NCBI GenBank assembly: GCA_017469935.1
Contig: JAFUFL010000013.1
Location: 1 to 56,021, forward strand
Length of the DNA stretch: 56,021 bases
Reading direction: 5' to 3'
DNA from: Lachnospiraceae bacterium
GTDB taxonomy: Bacteria; Bacillota; Clostridia; Lachnospirales; Lachnospiraceae
Shown: positions 16,268 to 24,745 of the stretch, one piece after another
How the letters are laid out: every line of letters starts with the position of its first letter
How positions within the stretch are numbered: position 1 is the first letter of the stretch
The notes under the pieces: model-generated
Told to the model about the DNA's origin: nothing
Seen by the model: the letters and a program-made list of their open reading frames with translations, nothing else
Databases searched by the model: none
Position numbers and translations under genes: made by a program

Positions 16268-16965
16268 TCTCCTGCGTCTTCCTGAAGATGTTCCCTGATA
16301 TAGCTCCACTGTCTGGCGATATGGCTGCGCGCCGATTTCTCCGCCACTTCCCGGTTTCCCGAGATGACAGCCTCGTAGAGCTCTTTATGCTCCCGGATCA
16401 GGTCTTCGTAGTGTCCGTCCTCCCGGATGAATTCATACCGATAGCGGTAAATGTTGTCCGCAAGTCCGTCCAGAATCTTTCCGAGTTTCTGATTTTTGGC
16501 CGCTTTCAGGATCAGGTTGTGGAAGTGGACGTCGGCATCCGCGATCATGATGCTGTCCTCGGACTGCGTGCTCCTTACAAAAGCATTGTAGGCCTCGTAA
16601 AGTTCCGCTTTCTCCTGCTCCGTGATCCGCTCGCAGGCAAGCCCTGCGCTGAGCTGTTCCAGCGCGCTTCTGACCTCCATCACGTCCTGCAGGTCAGAGA
16701 CCGTCATCCTGGACACTCTGGCCCCGCTCCCGGGAATGATCGTGACAAGGTTTTCCTGCTCCAGGAGGCGGATCGCCTCCCGGATCGGCGTGCGGCTGGT
16801 TCCGAGGATCTTGCCGAGTTTCACCTCCGTGAGTCTCTCGCCCGGCTTGATCTTTCCGGTCAGGATCGCTTTTCGCAGCGACATGAACACTGCATCGCGA
16901 AGCGGCATAGCTTGCTGTTCTTCTGTCATGGACATTCCTGCGGTCAGTAAATTATTGTCTCCCAT
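16264..16965 (-). CDS. GntR-family transcription regulator, FadR/FCD subgroup
   Basis: 233 residues from the ATG at 16965, chosen because GGAGG lies six bases before it; two earlier in-frame ATGs have no site. Winged helix at the N-terminus: PLRDAVFMSLRKAILTGKIKPGERLTE, LGTSRTPIREAIRLLEQENLV. The C-terminal all-helical FCD domain has the metal-binding His-rich pattern DADVHFHNLI, EHKELYEAV and SARSHIARQ. FCD regulators sense small carboxylic acids. Its start lies inside the ispE end (14-base overlap), so it is coupled to ispE. Its target cannot be told; autoregulation of the operon is only a guess. Confidence 0.85.
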   Translation of the reverse strand: MGDNNLLTAGMSMTEEQQAMPLRDAVFMSLRKAILTGKIKPGERLTEVKLGKILGTSRTPIREAIRLLEQENLVTIIPGSGARVSRMTVSDLQDVMEVRSALEQLSAGLACERITEQEKAELYEAYNAFVRSTQSEDSIMIADADVHFHNLILKAAKNQKLGKILDGLADNIYRYRYEFIREDGHYEDLIREHKELYEAVISGNREVAEKSARSHIARQWSYIREHLQEDAGE

Positions 16966-17851
16966 CAACATCCTCCATAATCCGGTAAACAAAACTGCAG
17001 ACTATCACTTTACAGTCCTTCTCCTCAAACGCCTGCGCTGCCCGATCTGCCTGCTGCATATCGGAAAAGACGGCAAAGACAGTAGGCCCGCTGCCCGACA
17101 TCTTCGATGTGAGCGCCCCCTGTCCGGTAAAGAACCTCTCGATCTCACCGATCCTCGGATACATGGCACCGGTCACTTCCTCCAGGACATTGCCGCACGC
17201 GCCGGCCATCCCTTCGAGGTCTCCTCTCCGGATCGCCTCGATCTGCGCGTCGATGTCGGGGTGCCTTACCTGCTGCAGGCTGTCATATCTCTGATAGACC
17301 TCTGCGGTGGACACTCCCACCGGCGGTTTACAGATCACAAGGGCGCACTGCGGCGCGTCGGGAAGGACGGTCAGTACCTCTCCGATTCCTTCCGAGAGCT
17401 GCGTTCCGCCCGTCACGCAGTAAGGAATATCAGCGCCCAGCGTCACGCCGATCTTCTGGAGTTCCTCGTCGCTGACATGGGGCACGAACAGGTCTCTCAC
17501 GGCCCGCAGCGCGGCTGCGGCGTCCGTACTTCCGCCGGCCATGCCTGCAGCCACCGGGATCCTTTTGTGCAGCGTGATTCTGAGATCCTTGCGGATCCCG
17601 TATTTATATTCCATGCGGCGCACGGCCCGCACGATCAGATTGTCTTCTCCGACCGGGATCTCCCCGCTGTCAGACGCGAGTGTGATCTCCATGGAAGGAC
17701 ATTCCCTGTCCTGCGTCTCGAAGATCAGCTCATCAAAGAGGTCGATCGTCTGCATGACCATCTTCACTATGTGATAGCCGTTTTCCAGCCTGCCCAGAAT
17801 GTCAAGACTCAGGTTGATCTTGGCATATGCCTTTTGTTTTACTTTTCTCAT
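16952..17851 (-). CDS. ispE: 4-diphosphocytidyl-2-C-methyl-D-erythritol kinase
   Basis: GHMP kinase of the non-mevalonate (MEP) isoprenoid pathway. 299 residues. Motifs: AYAKINLSLDILGRLENGYH at the N-terminus, the ATP loop IPVAAGMAGGSTDAAAALRA, and the C-terminal SKMSGSGPTVFAVF. All are in the usual places and the length is normal. It overlaps pyrD by four bases (ATGA) upstream and gntR by 14 downstream. Linking ispE to a GntR regulator is a frequent Clostridial arrangement. Confidence 0.95.
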   Translation of the reverse strand: MRKVKQKAYAKINLSLDILGRLENGYHIVKMVMQTIDLFDELIFETQDRECPSMEITLASDSGEIPVGEDNLIVRAVRRMEYKYGIRKDLRITLHKRIPVAAGMAGGSTDAAAALRAVRDLFVPHVSDEELQKIGVTLGADIPYCVTGGTQLSEGIGEVLTVLPDAPQCALVICKPPVGVSTAEVYQRYDSLQQVRHPDIDAQIEAIRRGDLEGMAGACGNVLEEVTGAMYPRIGEIERFFTGQGALTSKMSGSGPTVFAVFSDMQQADRAAQAFEEKDCKVIVCSFVYRIMEDVDGRQ

Positions 17852-18771
17852 AGAACAGCTCCTGTGATTTCCCTTGCTGCCGAAATATTATGTCTGACCA
17901 AATACTGTTCCATCCCGTCCACGACTTTCTGTGTCAGGCATGGATCATGAAAATTCATCGCGCCCACGGCAACGGCCGACGCTCCTGCGAGCATAAACTC
18001 CACTGCGTCCTCGGCGCTCGCGATGCCGCCCATACCGATGACCGGAATCTTTACGGCGTTTGCCGCCTGCCACACCATCCTGACGGCAACGGGCTTGATG
18101 GCAGGTCCCGACAGTCCTCCCGTCTTATTGGCGAGCACGAACTGCCTCTTTTCAATATCGATTTTCATTCCCGTGATCGTGTTGATCAGCGAGATGGCGT
18201 CCGCTCCACCCGCTTCCGCCGCCCTGGCCATCACCGAGATGTCGGTCACATTGGGCGTGAGCTTCATGATCACGGGCTGCTTCGCCAATCTTTTGATCTT
18301 TGCGGTGATCTCCTCGAGACACTTCGGGTCCTGTCCGAACTGGATCGCCCCCTGCTTTACATTGGGGCAGGAGACGTTGATCTCGAGCATATCCACCGGC
18401 TGGTCCGCCAGGCGCTCCACAACGTCCAGATATTCCTCTTCCGTGTGTCCGCACACGTTCACGATCACTTTCGTATCGAACTGCTTCAAAAAAGCGAGAT
18501 CCCTCTCGATAAAGACATCGATTCCGGGATTCTGCAGTCCGATCGCGTTGAGCATGCCGCCGTACACTTCCGCGACGCGCGGCGTGGGGTTTCCCTCCCA
18601 CGGCACACTGGCTACGCCCTTGGTCACAACGGCGCCAAGGTGATCCAGATTTACAAACTCCGAGTATTCCATACCGGATCCGAATGTCCCGGAAGCGGTC
18701 ATGACCGGATTCTTAAGTTCCACGCCGGCAATGTTCACGGACATATCCGGCCTGTTGCTGCTCTTCTCCAT
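17848..18771 (-). CDS. pyrD: Dihydroorotate dehydrogenase, catalytic subunit (class 1B)
   Basis: Oxidises dihydroorotate to orotate, with NAD as acceptor through PyrK. 307 residues, FMN-binding TIM barrel: PVMTASGTFGSGMEY, NVCGHTEEEY, EINVSCPNVKQG with the active-site cysteine of the 1B class, PVIMKLTPNVTD, and GMGGIASAEDAVEFMLAGAS. Starts one base into the stop of pyrK (TGATG) and ends in a four-base overlap with ispE. Confidence 0.96.
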   Translation of the reverse strand: MEKSSNRPDMSVNIAGVELKNPVMTASGTFGSGMEYSEFVNLDHLGAVVTKGVASVPWEGNPTPRVAEVYGGMLNAIGLQNPGIDVFIERDLAFLKQFDTKVIVNVCGHTEEEYLDVVERLADQPVDMLEINVSCPNVKQGAIQFGQDPKCLEEITAKIKRLAKQPVIMKLTPNVTDISVMARAAEAGGADAISLINTITGMKIDIEKRQFVLANKTGGLSGPAIKPVAVRMVWQAANAVKIPVIGMGGIASAEDAVEFMLAGASAVAVGAMNFHDPCLTQKVVDGMEQYLVRHNISAAREITGAVL

Positions 18772-19562
18772 CAGATCGCCACCTCCTGCGCGTTAAAAAC
18801 AGGTCCTTCCGTGCAGATCCTGGCATTGCGGACATGAGAGTGACTGTCGACCCCGACGGTTTTCGTCACACATCCCAGGCAGGCGCCCACACCGCAGGCC
18901 ATCCTCTCCTCAAGGGAGATATAAGCGGGAATGCCCTTCTCCTGCGCGAACTTCTTGACCGCGCGCAGCATGGGCATAGGGCCGCAGGCGCACACCGCAT
19001 CCGGCTCCACTGCATTTTCTCTGACCGCGTCCAGCACATTTCCTTTCGTGCCGACGCTTCCGTCCTCCGTGGCGATCAGAAGCTTTCCGTAAGACGACAG
19101 CTCCTGCGTCAGAAACAGATCGCTGTTTCTGTACCCCATGGCCGCTGTCACATCCGTCCCCGGGATCTGCGAGAGCGCCGCCGCCAGTTCGACCATGGGC
19201 GGAATGCCGATTCCGCCTCCCAAAAGCAGCACCTTTTTCCCCGCCAGCTTCTCCAGGTCGTAGCCGTTGCCGAGAATTCCCAGCATGTCCACCTTGTCGC
19301 CGATCTTCTGCGCGGCAAGCGACGCCGTGCCCGCGCCGGCCGTCCGGAATACGAAGCGCAGCTCCCTGTTTTCCGCGTCCCATCTGCATATGCTGATGGG
19401 CCTGGGCAGGAGCCTGGACGCGTCATTGGGGTAGAGTCCCGCGAACTGGCCGGGCTTTACCTGCTCCGGCATATCTTCTTTCCGGTACTGCAGAGTCATG
19501 CTGAAGATCCCTTCGGCGATACTTCTGATATCCGTCACCGTCATTGTTGTCTTTTTTTTCAT
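18771..19562 (-). CDS. pyrK: Dihydroorotate dehydrogenase electron transfer subunit
   Basis: Carries FAD and a [2Fe-2S] cluster and passes electrons from PyrD to NAD. 263 residues. FAD domain with the R-P-I-S-I motif in LLPRPISICRW; nucleotide-binding GGGIGIPPMVELAAAL; and the C-terminal cysteine set in MACGVGACLGCV plus a later C in RNARICTEGP. All four cluster cysteines are present. Coupled to pyrD by a one-base overlap. Confidence 0.95.
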   Translation of the reverse strand: MKKKTTMTVTDIRSIAEGIFSMTLQYRKEDMPEQVKPGQFAGLYPNDASRLLPRPISICRWDAENRELRFVFRTAGAGTASLAAQKIGDKVDMLGILGNGYDLEKLAGKKVLLLGGGIGIPPMVELAAALSQIPGTDVTAAMGYRNSDLFLTQELSSYGKLLIATEDGSVGTKGNVLDAVRENAVEPDAVCACGPMPMLRAVKKFAQEKGIPAYISLEERMACGVGACLGCVTKTVGVDSHSHVRNARICTEGPVFNAQEVAI

Positions 19563-19590
19563 ATAGATCTGCCCCGTGTCCTGTCCCTTG

Positions 19591-20337
19591 TCATTCCTTC
19601 GCGATCAGCGCGCTGTTTCTGTGATAAGTCTCCATCATCAGGTCTCTCACCTTATCGGGAAGCTCCTTCTGGGCGTTCCTGTCCAAATCCGCTGTCTCGA
19701 TCGGCTCGCCGAACTCGATCACGACGGGCGCCCTCTTCAGACGCGGATAGTGGTCTTCGAAAATATCGCCCATACCCACCAGCGTGACCGGCACGACGGG
19801 AACCTTGGTCTTGGTCGCTATTTTGAAGCTCCCCGCGTGGAAGGGAAGAAACTCACCCTCCACCTTGCTTCTCGTCCCCTCGGGGAAGATGAACATGGAA
19901 ATGCCGCTCTTTACATTCTCAATGGCTGCCAGGATCGTCTTGAGGCCCTGCCTGGGGTCCTCGCGGTCCAGGAACAGGCAGTGGATCTCCTCCATGATCA
20001 GAGTGATCGGGCTTCCCTGGAGCTCTTTTTTGGCGACAAAGCCGCAGGGATACGTGATCAGGGAACCCGCCAGGATGATATCGAAGATGCTGCGGTGGTT
20101 GCCCACAAAGAGCACCGGCTTATCTGTCGGGACTCTCTCGAGGCCGATCACCGTGGCCTTTCCGCCCGCCAGAAACCAGATCCCCTTCATGGCAAATCTC
20201 GCATAAGCGTGGCGAAAGTTTGTGCAGGAGCCCGGACTGACCTTTTCAATCAGCCAGGTGATCAAGTGCAGCGGCAGGTCGATCAGGATGACCAGAGCCG
20301 CGAACAAAAGCGCCAAAAGCGCGCGTATAACCCACAT
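19591..20337 (-). CDS. plsC: 1-acyl-sn-glycerol-3-phosphate acyltransferase
   Basis: Makes phosphatidic acid from lysophosphatidic acid at the membrane. 248 residues: a hydrophobic N-terminal segment (ALLALLFAALVILIDLPLHL), the catalytic NHRSIFD (NHxxxxD), and FPEGTRSK for phosphate binding, then FHAGSFKIA and PVVPVTLVG. First gene of the operon with pyrK 28 bases after it. A TATAAT word on the minus strand (complement of 20381-20386) stands about 45 bases upstream, with a poor -35 box. Confidence 0.9.
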   Translation of the reverse strand: MWVIRALLALLFAALVILIDLPLHLITWLIEKVSPGSCTNFRHAYARFAMKGIWFLAGGKATVIGLERVPTDKPVLFVGNHRSIFDIILAGSLITYPCGFVAKKELQGSPITLIMEEIHCLFLDREDPRQGLKTILAAIENVKSGISMFIFPEGTRSKVEGEFLPFHAGSFKIATKTKVPVVPVTLVGMGDIFEDHYPRLKRAPVVIEFGEPIETADLDRNAQKELPDKVRDLMMETYHRNSALIAKE

Positions 20338-20532
20338 ATTCTGTTAATTCCTTTCTATAACTGCATACTATATCAAAGTAATTATACCAGAAAATACAAT
20401 TTCTGCCACCATACCGAAAGCGTCATACATGGTATACTGGTATTAATAATGCAAGAACTGTCTGTATACGTTTCACGGTCTGAAAAGGTGCGGAGATCCC
20501 CGCCTTTCCCGGACACAGAAGGGAGAACTTAT

Positions 20533-21804
20533 ATGCTGATGATTCGCAACAGTTACCTGATCGATCCCGCTTCCGGCACGGAAGGAAAGCGCGACATTCT
20601 CATCGACAACGGCCGCGTCGTCAAAATAGAGCGGAATCTTCTTCCTCCTGCCGGCGCCTCGGTCATCGATGCCGGCGGCATGATCGTCTGCCCCGGTCTC
20701 ATAGACACACACTCCCATTTCCGGGATCCCGGCTTCACTTACAAAGAAGACCTGACCACAGGTGCGGAGTCGGCCGTCAAGGGCGGATACACCACGATCA
20801 TCCTTATGGCCAATACCAAGCCTCCCGTGGACAGCGTTCCCGTACTGCAGGACATCCTCGAGAGAGGACGCAGCCTTCCCGTCCGTCTTTACAGCTGCGC
20901 CAATGTGACAAAGGGCATGGCCGGAAAAGAGCTGGCTGACCTTGCCTCTCTGGCGGACAGCGGAGCGGCGGGCTTTACGGACGACGGACTTCCCATCATG
21001 GACAGCGCTGTCCTGCGGTCGGCCCTGGAGATTGCCAAAGCCTTGGGCCTCCCCGTCAGCCTCCACGAAGAGGACAAGAGCCTGATCTCCGAGAACGGCG
21101 TCAACGGCGGCGGAAAAGCCGCCGCGTTCCTGGGTCTTGCGGGATCGCCCCGCGAAGCCGAATACACCCTGATTGCCAGAGATGTGCAGATCGCCGCCGA
21201 GCTTGACGCGCCGCTCTGCGTCCAGCACATCAGCACCGCGGAAGGTGTCGACTATGTGCGCCGCGCGCGCAGAAGCCACCCCTGCATCCACGCGGAGGCC
21301 ACGCCCCACCACTTCTCCCTCACGGAAGACGCGGTCATCGCGCGGGGCACCCTGGCCAAGGTAAATCCTCCCCTTCGCACCGAAGAGGACCGGATGGCCA
21401 TCATCCGCGGCCTGCAGGACGGCACCATCGACATCATCGCCACGGACCACGCCCCGCATGCGGCGGCGGAGAAAGAAAAACCTTTCGTCCAGGCGCCCAG
21501 CGGCATGATCGGCCTCGAGACGGCCCTCTCTCTCGCTGTCAAGAATCTCGTTCAGCCGGGACATCTCACCATGATGCAGATGCTGGCCTGCCTCACCTGC
21601 AATCCGGCCGATTTCTATCACCTCGAGGCCGGGCGGCTCGAGCCGGGCGCGCCGGCGGACCTCACGATCTTCGATCCCGACGAGGAATGGATCGTTCCTT
21701 CGGAATTTGCTTCCAGATCCTGCAACTCGCCTTTTATAGGCGATAAGCTTCCCGGCGTGGTCCACTACACGATCGTCGGCGGGGAGGTCGTATACCGCAG
21801 ATAG
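20533..21804 (+). CDS. pyrC: Dihydroorotase (class I)
   Basis: Third step of pyrimidine synthesis: carbamoyl aspartate to dihydroorotate. 423 residues from MLMIRNSYLIDP, with AAGGGAG eight bases upstream. The frame is open far upstream, but that part is antisense to plsC. Metal-binding DTHSHFRDPG (58-67; H60, H62), substrate R64, the lysine region TEDLTTGAE-like KEDLTTGAESAVKGG, catalytic aspartate in IIATDHAPH, and a terminal amidohydrolase strand AGRLEPGAPADLTIFDP. Divergent from plsC-pyrK-pyrD, so one intergenic region may serve both pyrimidine units. Confidence 0.95.
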   Translation: MLMIRNSYLIDPASGTEGKRDILIDNGRVVKIERNLLPPAGASVIDAGGMIVCPGLIDTHSHFRDPGFTYKEDLTTGAESAVKGGYTTIILMANTKPPVDSVPVLQDILERGRSLPVRLYSCANVTKGMAGKELADLASLADSGAAGFTDDGLPIMDSAVLRSALEIAKALGLPVSLHEEDKSLISENGVNGGGKAAAFLGLAGSPREAEYTLIARDVQIAAELDAPLCVQHISTAEGVDYVRRARRSHPCIHAEATPHHFSLTEDAVIARGTLAKVNPPLRTEEDRMAIIRGLQDGTIDIIATDHAPHAAAEKEKPFVQAPSGMIGLETALSLAVKNLVQPGHLTMMQMLACLTCNPADFYHLEAGRLEPGAPADLTIFDPDEEWIVPSEFASRSCNSPFIGDKLPGVVHYTIVGGEVVYRR

Positions 21805-21822
21805 TGCCCGGTACACCTGAAA

Positions 21823-21846
21823 GGGCTGTCGCAACTGCGACAGCCC
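21823..21846. terminator. Hairpin between convergent pyrC and murF
   Basis: Perfect arms GGGCTGTCGC (21823-21832) and GCGACAGCCC (21837-21846). T tracts are short on both sides (TTT on the minus strand), so it could act both ways but not strongly. The GGGCTGTCGCA word recurs in the terminator at 55744. Confidence 0.65.
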
Positions 21847-21873
21847 CTACTATTGTCTGATATCTTAAAAGCT

Positions 21874-23331
21874 TCAGGAGATCCTGTCTCTCACAAACGC
21901 GCACAGTTCCTCAAGCGCCATTCCCCTGGAAGCCTTGAACAGAAATGCCGTATTCGGCCCGACCAGCTCCTCGAGGACTTTCCTGGCCTCTTCCTTGTCC
22001 GCGCAGGGCCGCACGTCCTCCATGTCGCACTCGAGCGCCGCCTCCGCCAGCCACCCGGCGCGCGTCCCGACCGTCACGAGCGTGTCGATCGGCAGCTCCG
22101 CCGCGTATACGCCCACCTCCCGGTGCAGCCTCTCCGCGAAAGGCTCCAGCTCCAGCATGTCGCCCACCACGGCCACTTTGCGCTCCGCCGGCGCGTTCGC
22201 CAGGATCCCCAGCGCCGCTTTCATGGACTGCGGGTTGGCGTTGTACGTATCATTATAGAGAAGAATCCCCTTTCCGGGCTTCTCGACGTCCATGCGCATG
22301 CGGGTCGCCTTGAAGTCGCGGATTCCCGCCGCGATCTCCTCCTCAGACAGGCCAAAATATTGCCCGACCGCAGCCGCCGTCATGGCCGGATAAATCATGT
22401 GCCGGCCAAGGCTCGGGATCTCGACCGCGAAGGTGCCGGAAGGCGTCTGCGCCTCGCACCGGACCTCGTCCGGAAGCGTATCTTCTATATTCACGGCTCT
22501 GTAATCACAGCCTTCGGATTCCCCGGCCCAGTGGAAGGTAAAACCGCCGGCGTCGATTCCCGCGTACATCTCCGCAAAAGGACGGCCCTCGTCGCCGTCA
22601 GCATCCATAACCCTTTCCGCGCCGGGGCGCAGCGTCGCAAGAAGCGCGTCATCCCCGTTCAGGACGGCCGTCCCGCCTTTTTTCAGCCCGCGGAAGATCT
22701 CACATTTGGCGCGCAGGATGTTTTCCCGGCTGCCCAGATTGCCGATGTGGGCGTCTCCCACATTCGTGATCACCGCCACGTCGGGCTGCGCGATGCGGAC
22801 CAGATAGTCGATCTCGCCCAGGTGATTCATCCCCATCTCCAGGACCGCGATCTCGTCCTCCTTGCTCAGGCAAAAAACTGTCATAGGGAGCCCCACATGA
22901 TTGTTCAGGTTACCGGCGGTCTTGAGGGTTCGATATTTTGACGAAAGGACGGACGCCACCATGTCCTTCGTGGTCGTCTTGCCGACGCTTCCCGTGACCG
23001 CCACGACGGGAATTCCCAGTTTGCGGCGGTAATAAGCCGCAAGGTCACCCATCGCCTTTGTCGTATCCGGCACCAAAATACAGAACTTTCCTTCCGGTAC
23101 CGCCTCGGGCGCTTTGCTGACGAGACACCCTTCCGCGCCTTTTTCCATAGCGCCGGGCACAAAGCGGTGCGCATCCAGGCGTTCGCCTATGATCGCGACA
23201 AAGAGGTCGCCCGCCGCCGCTTCGCGGCTGTCCGTCTGCACATTTACTATGAATGTGCTTTCCGCGTCAACATTTCCCAGAAGCTGTCCGCCGACCGCCT
23301 CAAGAATTTCCTTTACACTGATCTTTTCCAT
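21874..23331 (-). CDS. murF: UDP-N-acetylmuramoyl-tripeptide--D-alanyl-D-alanine ligase
   Basis: Adds D-Ala-D-Ala to the peptidoglycan precursor, in the cytoplasm. 485 residues. N-terminal UMP-binding domain (VQTDSREAAAGDLFVAIIGE), ATP loop VVAVTGSVGKTTTKDMV, middle-domain LEMGMNHLGEIDYL and ITNVGDAHIGNLGS, C-terminal YNDTYNANPQSMKAAL and VVGDMLELEP. All Mur ligase landmarks are in order. It follows ddl, which makes its substrate D-Ala-D-Ala, by 52 bases. Confidence 0.96.
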   Translation of the reverse strand: MEKISVKEILEAVGGQLLGNVDAESTFIVNVQTDSREAAAGDLFVAIIGERLDAHRFVPGAMEKGAEGCLVSKAPEAVPEGKFCILVPDTTKAMGDLAAYYRRKLGIPVVAVTGSVGKTTTKDMVASVLSSKYRTLKTAGNLNNHVGLPMTVFCLSKEDEIAVLEMGMNHLGEIDYLVRIAQPDVAVITNVGDAHIGNLGSRENILRAKCEIFRGLKKGGTAVLNGDDALLATLRPGAERVMDADGDEGRPFAEMYAGIDAGGFTFHWAGESEGCDYRAVNIEDTLPDEVRCEAQTPSGTFAVEIPSLGRHMIYPAMTAAAVGQYFGLSEEEIAAGIRDFKATRMRMDVEKPGKGILLYNDTYNANPQSMKAALGILANAPAERKVAVVGDMLELEPFAERLHREVGVYAAELPIDTLVTVGTRAGWLAEAALECDMEDVRPCADKEEARKVLEELVGPNTAFLFKASRGMALEELCAFVRDRIS

Positions 23332-23383
23332 TCTTTCCCTCTCAGTTCCGGTTCGATTCGCGCGCCGCCGCGTAAGCCGCCCC

Positions 23384-24448
23384 TTACCTGTTAAGTCCGT
23401 CCTTCACAATGATCTCGCACAGCTCCTCGTAGGAGATTCCGACAGCTGCCGCCTCCTGGGGCACCAGGCTTGTGGGCGTCATGCCGGGCAGCGTGTTGAC
23501 CTCGAGGAACCACGCGTTGTCATATTTATCCACAATGAAGTCACTGCGGGAGTAAGTGCGCAGGCCGAGCACTTCGTGCACGCGAAGGGCCATGTCGCCC
23601 ATCTGCTTCTCCACCTCGGGCGTGCAGCGCCCTGGGCAGATCTCCTCGGTGGCGCCGGCCTTGTACTTGTTCTCATAATTGTAAAAATCCACCTTGGGAA
23701 CGATCTCGACCGAGGGGAGCGCTCTGTCGCCCAGGACGGCGCAAGTGAATTCCCTTCCTTCGATCAGCTGCTCCACGAGAATATCCGGGCCGAACCTGAG
23801 ACATTTCTCCACTGCGGGGCGCACCGCGTCCTGGTTCGTGACGATATAGACGCCTACCGAAGAGCCTCCGGTGGGTGTCTTGATCACGCAAGGCGCCTCG
23901 ATCTTCGCCGCGATCGCTTCCGCGGACTTTGCCGCGTCCTCCTCGCTTGTGATCGCGCCGGCATGGAAGGTCTTCCAGGCGGGTGTGCGCACGCCCTTAT
24001 CCTTGACCATCTCCTTGGTCAGCATCTTGTCCATGGCGATGGCGGCGCCCAGATACCCGGATCCGGTGTAAGGAATGCCCAGCATGTCGAAGGTCGCCTG
24101 CACGCGTCCGTCCTCTCCGTTCATTCCGTGAAGCGCCACAAAAACGATATCCGCCAGGCGGCAGATCTCCAGCACGCCTTTTCCGAACAGCGAGGGGCTC
24201 TTCCACTTTCTTGACTCTCTGACTTCCCTCAGGTCCGGTGCCGTCCCGTCAAAAGACAGCGCCTTGAGCTCCGGCAGATTCTCAAAGAGGGTCTCCGGCT
24301 CCTCCGTCACATCCTCAAGTCCCATAAACAGGTCGACAAGCACCGCCTGGTGCCCCCTGCTTCTGAGTGCCCTGCATACCTTTGTTCCCGACAGAAACGA
24401 TATATTTCTCTCTGTGCTCAGTCCTCCGCACAGAACTACGATCTTCAT
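23384..24448 (-). CDS. ddl: D-alanine--D-alanine ligase
   Basis: ATP-grasp enzyme. 354 residues. MKIVVLCGGLSTERNISFLSG at the N-terminus, FVALHGMNGEDGRVQATFDM, IPYTGSGYLGAAIAMDK, CVIKTPTGGSSVGV, and metal-binding FLEVNTLPGMT near the end. The residue after the serine in GSSVGV and the tyrosine in SGYL are consistent with a D-Ala (not D-Lac) ligase, an inference. AGGAGGTCAAT supports the start. Transcribed into murF. Confidence 0.95.
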   Translation of the reverse strand: MKIVVLCGGLSTERNISFLSGTKVCRALRSRGHQAVLVDLFMGLEDVTEEPETLFENLPELKALSFDGTAPDLREVRESRKWKSPSLFGKGVLEICRLADIVFVALHGMNGEDGRVQATFDMLGIPYTGSGYLGAAIAMDKMLTKEMVKDKGVRTPAWKTFHAGAITSEEDAAKSAEAIAAKIEAPCVIKTPTGGSSVGVYIVTNQDAVRPAVEKCLRFGPDILVEQLIEGREFTCAVLGDRALPSVEIVPKVDFYNYENKYKAGATEEICPGRCTPEVEKQMGDMALRVHEVLGLRTYSRSDFIVDKYDNAWFLEVNTLPGMTPTSLVPQEAAAVGISYEELCEIIVKDGLNR

Positions 24449-24549
24449 ATTGACCTCCTGTTACCGGCTGGTGTCTTCTATTTGCATCATGATTATAGCA
24501 TACTGCCTGAGTGTTGCCTATAAACTGTATTGGCGGGCTCTCCAAAGTA

Positions 24550-24726
24550 GGTAAGGCCTGCATTAAGGCCGGTCATATCCCCTTCGCCCGACTCAACCCT
24601 CGATATTAGCACCGAGCCTCTCCCGAATGGGTAAGGCCTGCATTAAGGCCGGTCATATCCCCTTCGGACGACTCAGTCTCGAAGTAGCGTGGAGCTCCGA
24701 AGGGGATATGACCGGCCTATATTACC
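24550..24726. repeat. Intergenic repeat block: two direct copies and one partial inverted copy
   Basis: A 37-bp unit that starts GGTAAGGCCTGCATTAAGG and ends CATATCCCCTTCG occurs at 24550-24586 and, identically, at 24630-24666. An inverted copy at 24698-24726 keeps the outer 20 bases but replaces the middle with TATATTACC. Copy two and the inverted copy can form a 20-bp perfect stem (24647-24666 with 24698-24717) with a 31-nt loop. No T tract follows, so it is not a simple terminator. The block fills most of the glgP-ddl gap; ACTCA follows both direct copies after a few bases. Confidence 0.9.
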
Positions 24727-24745
24727 CAGCCTTAACTATTCACTC

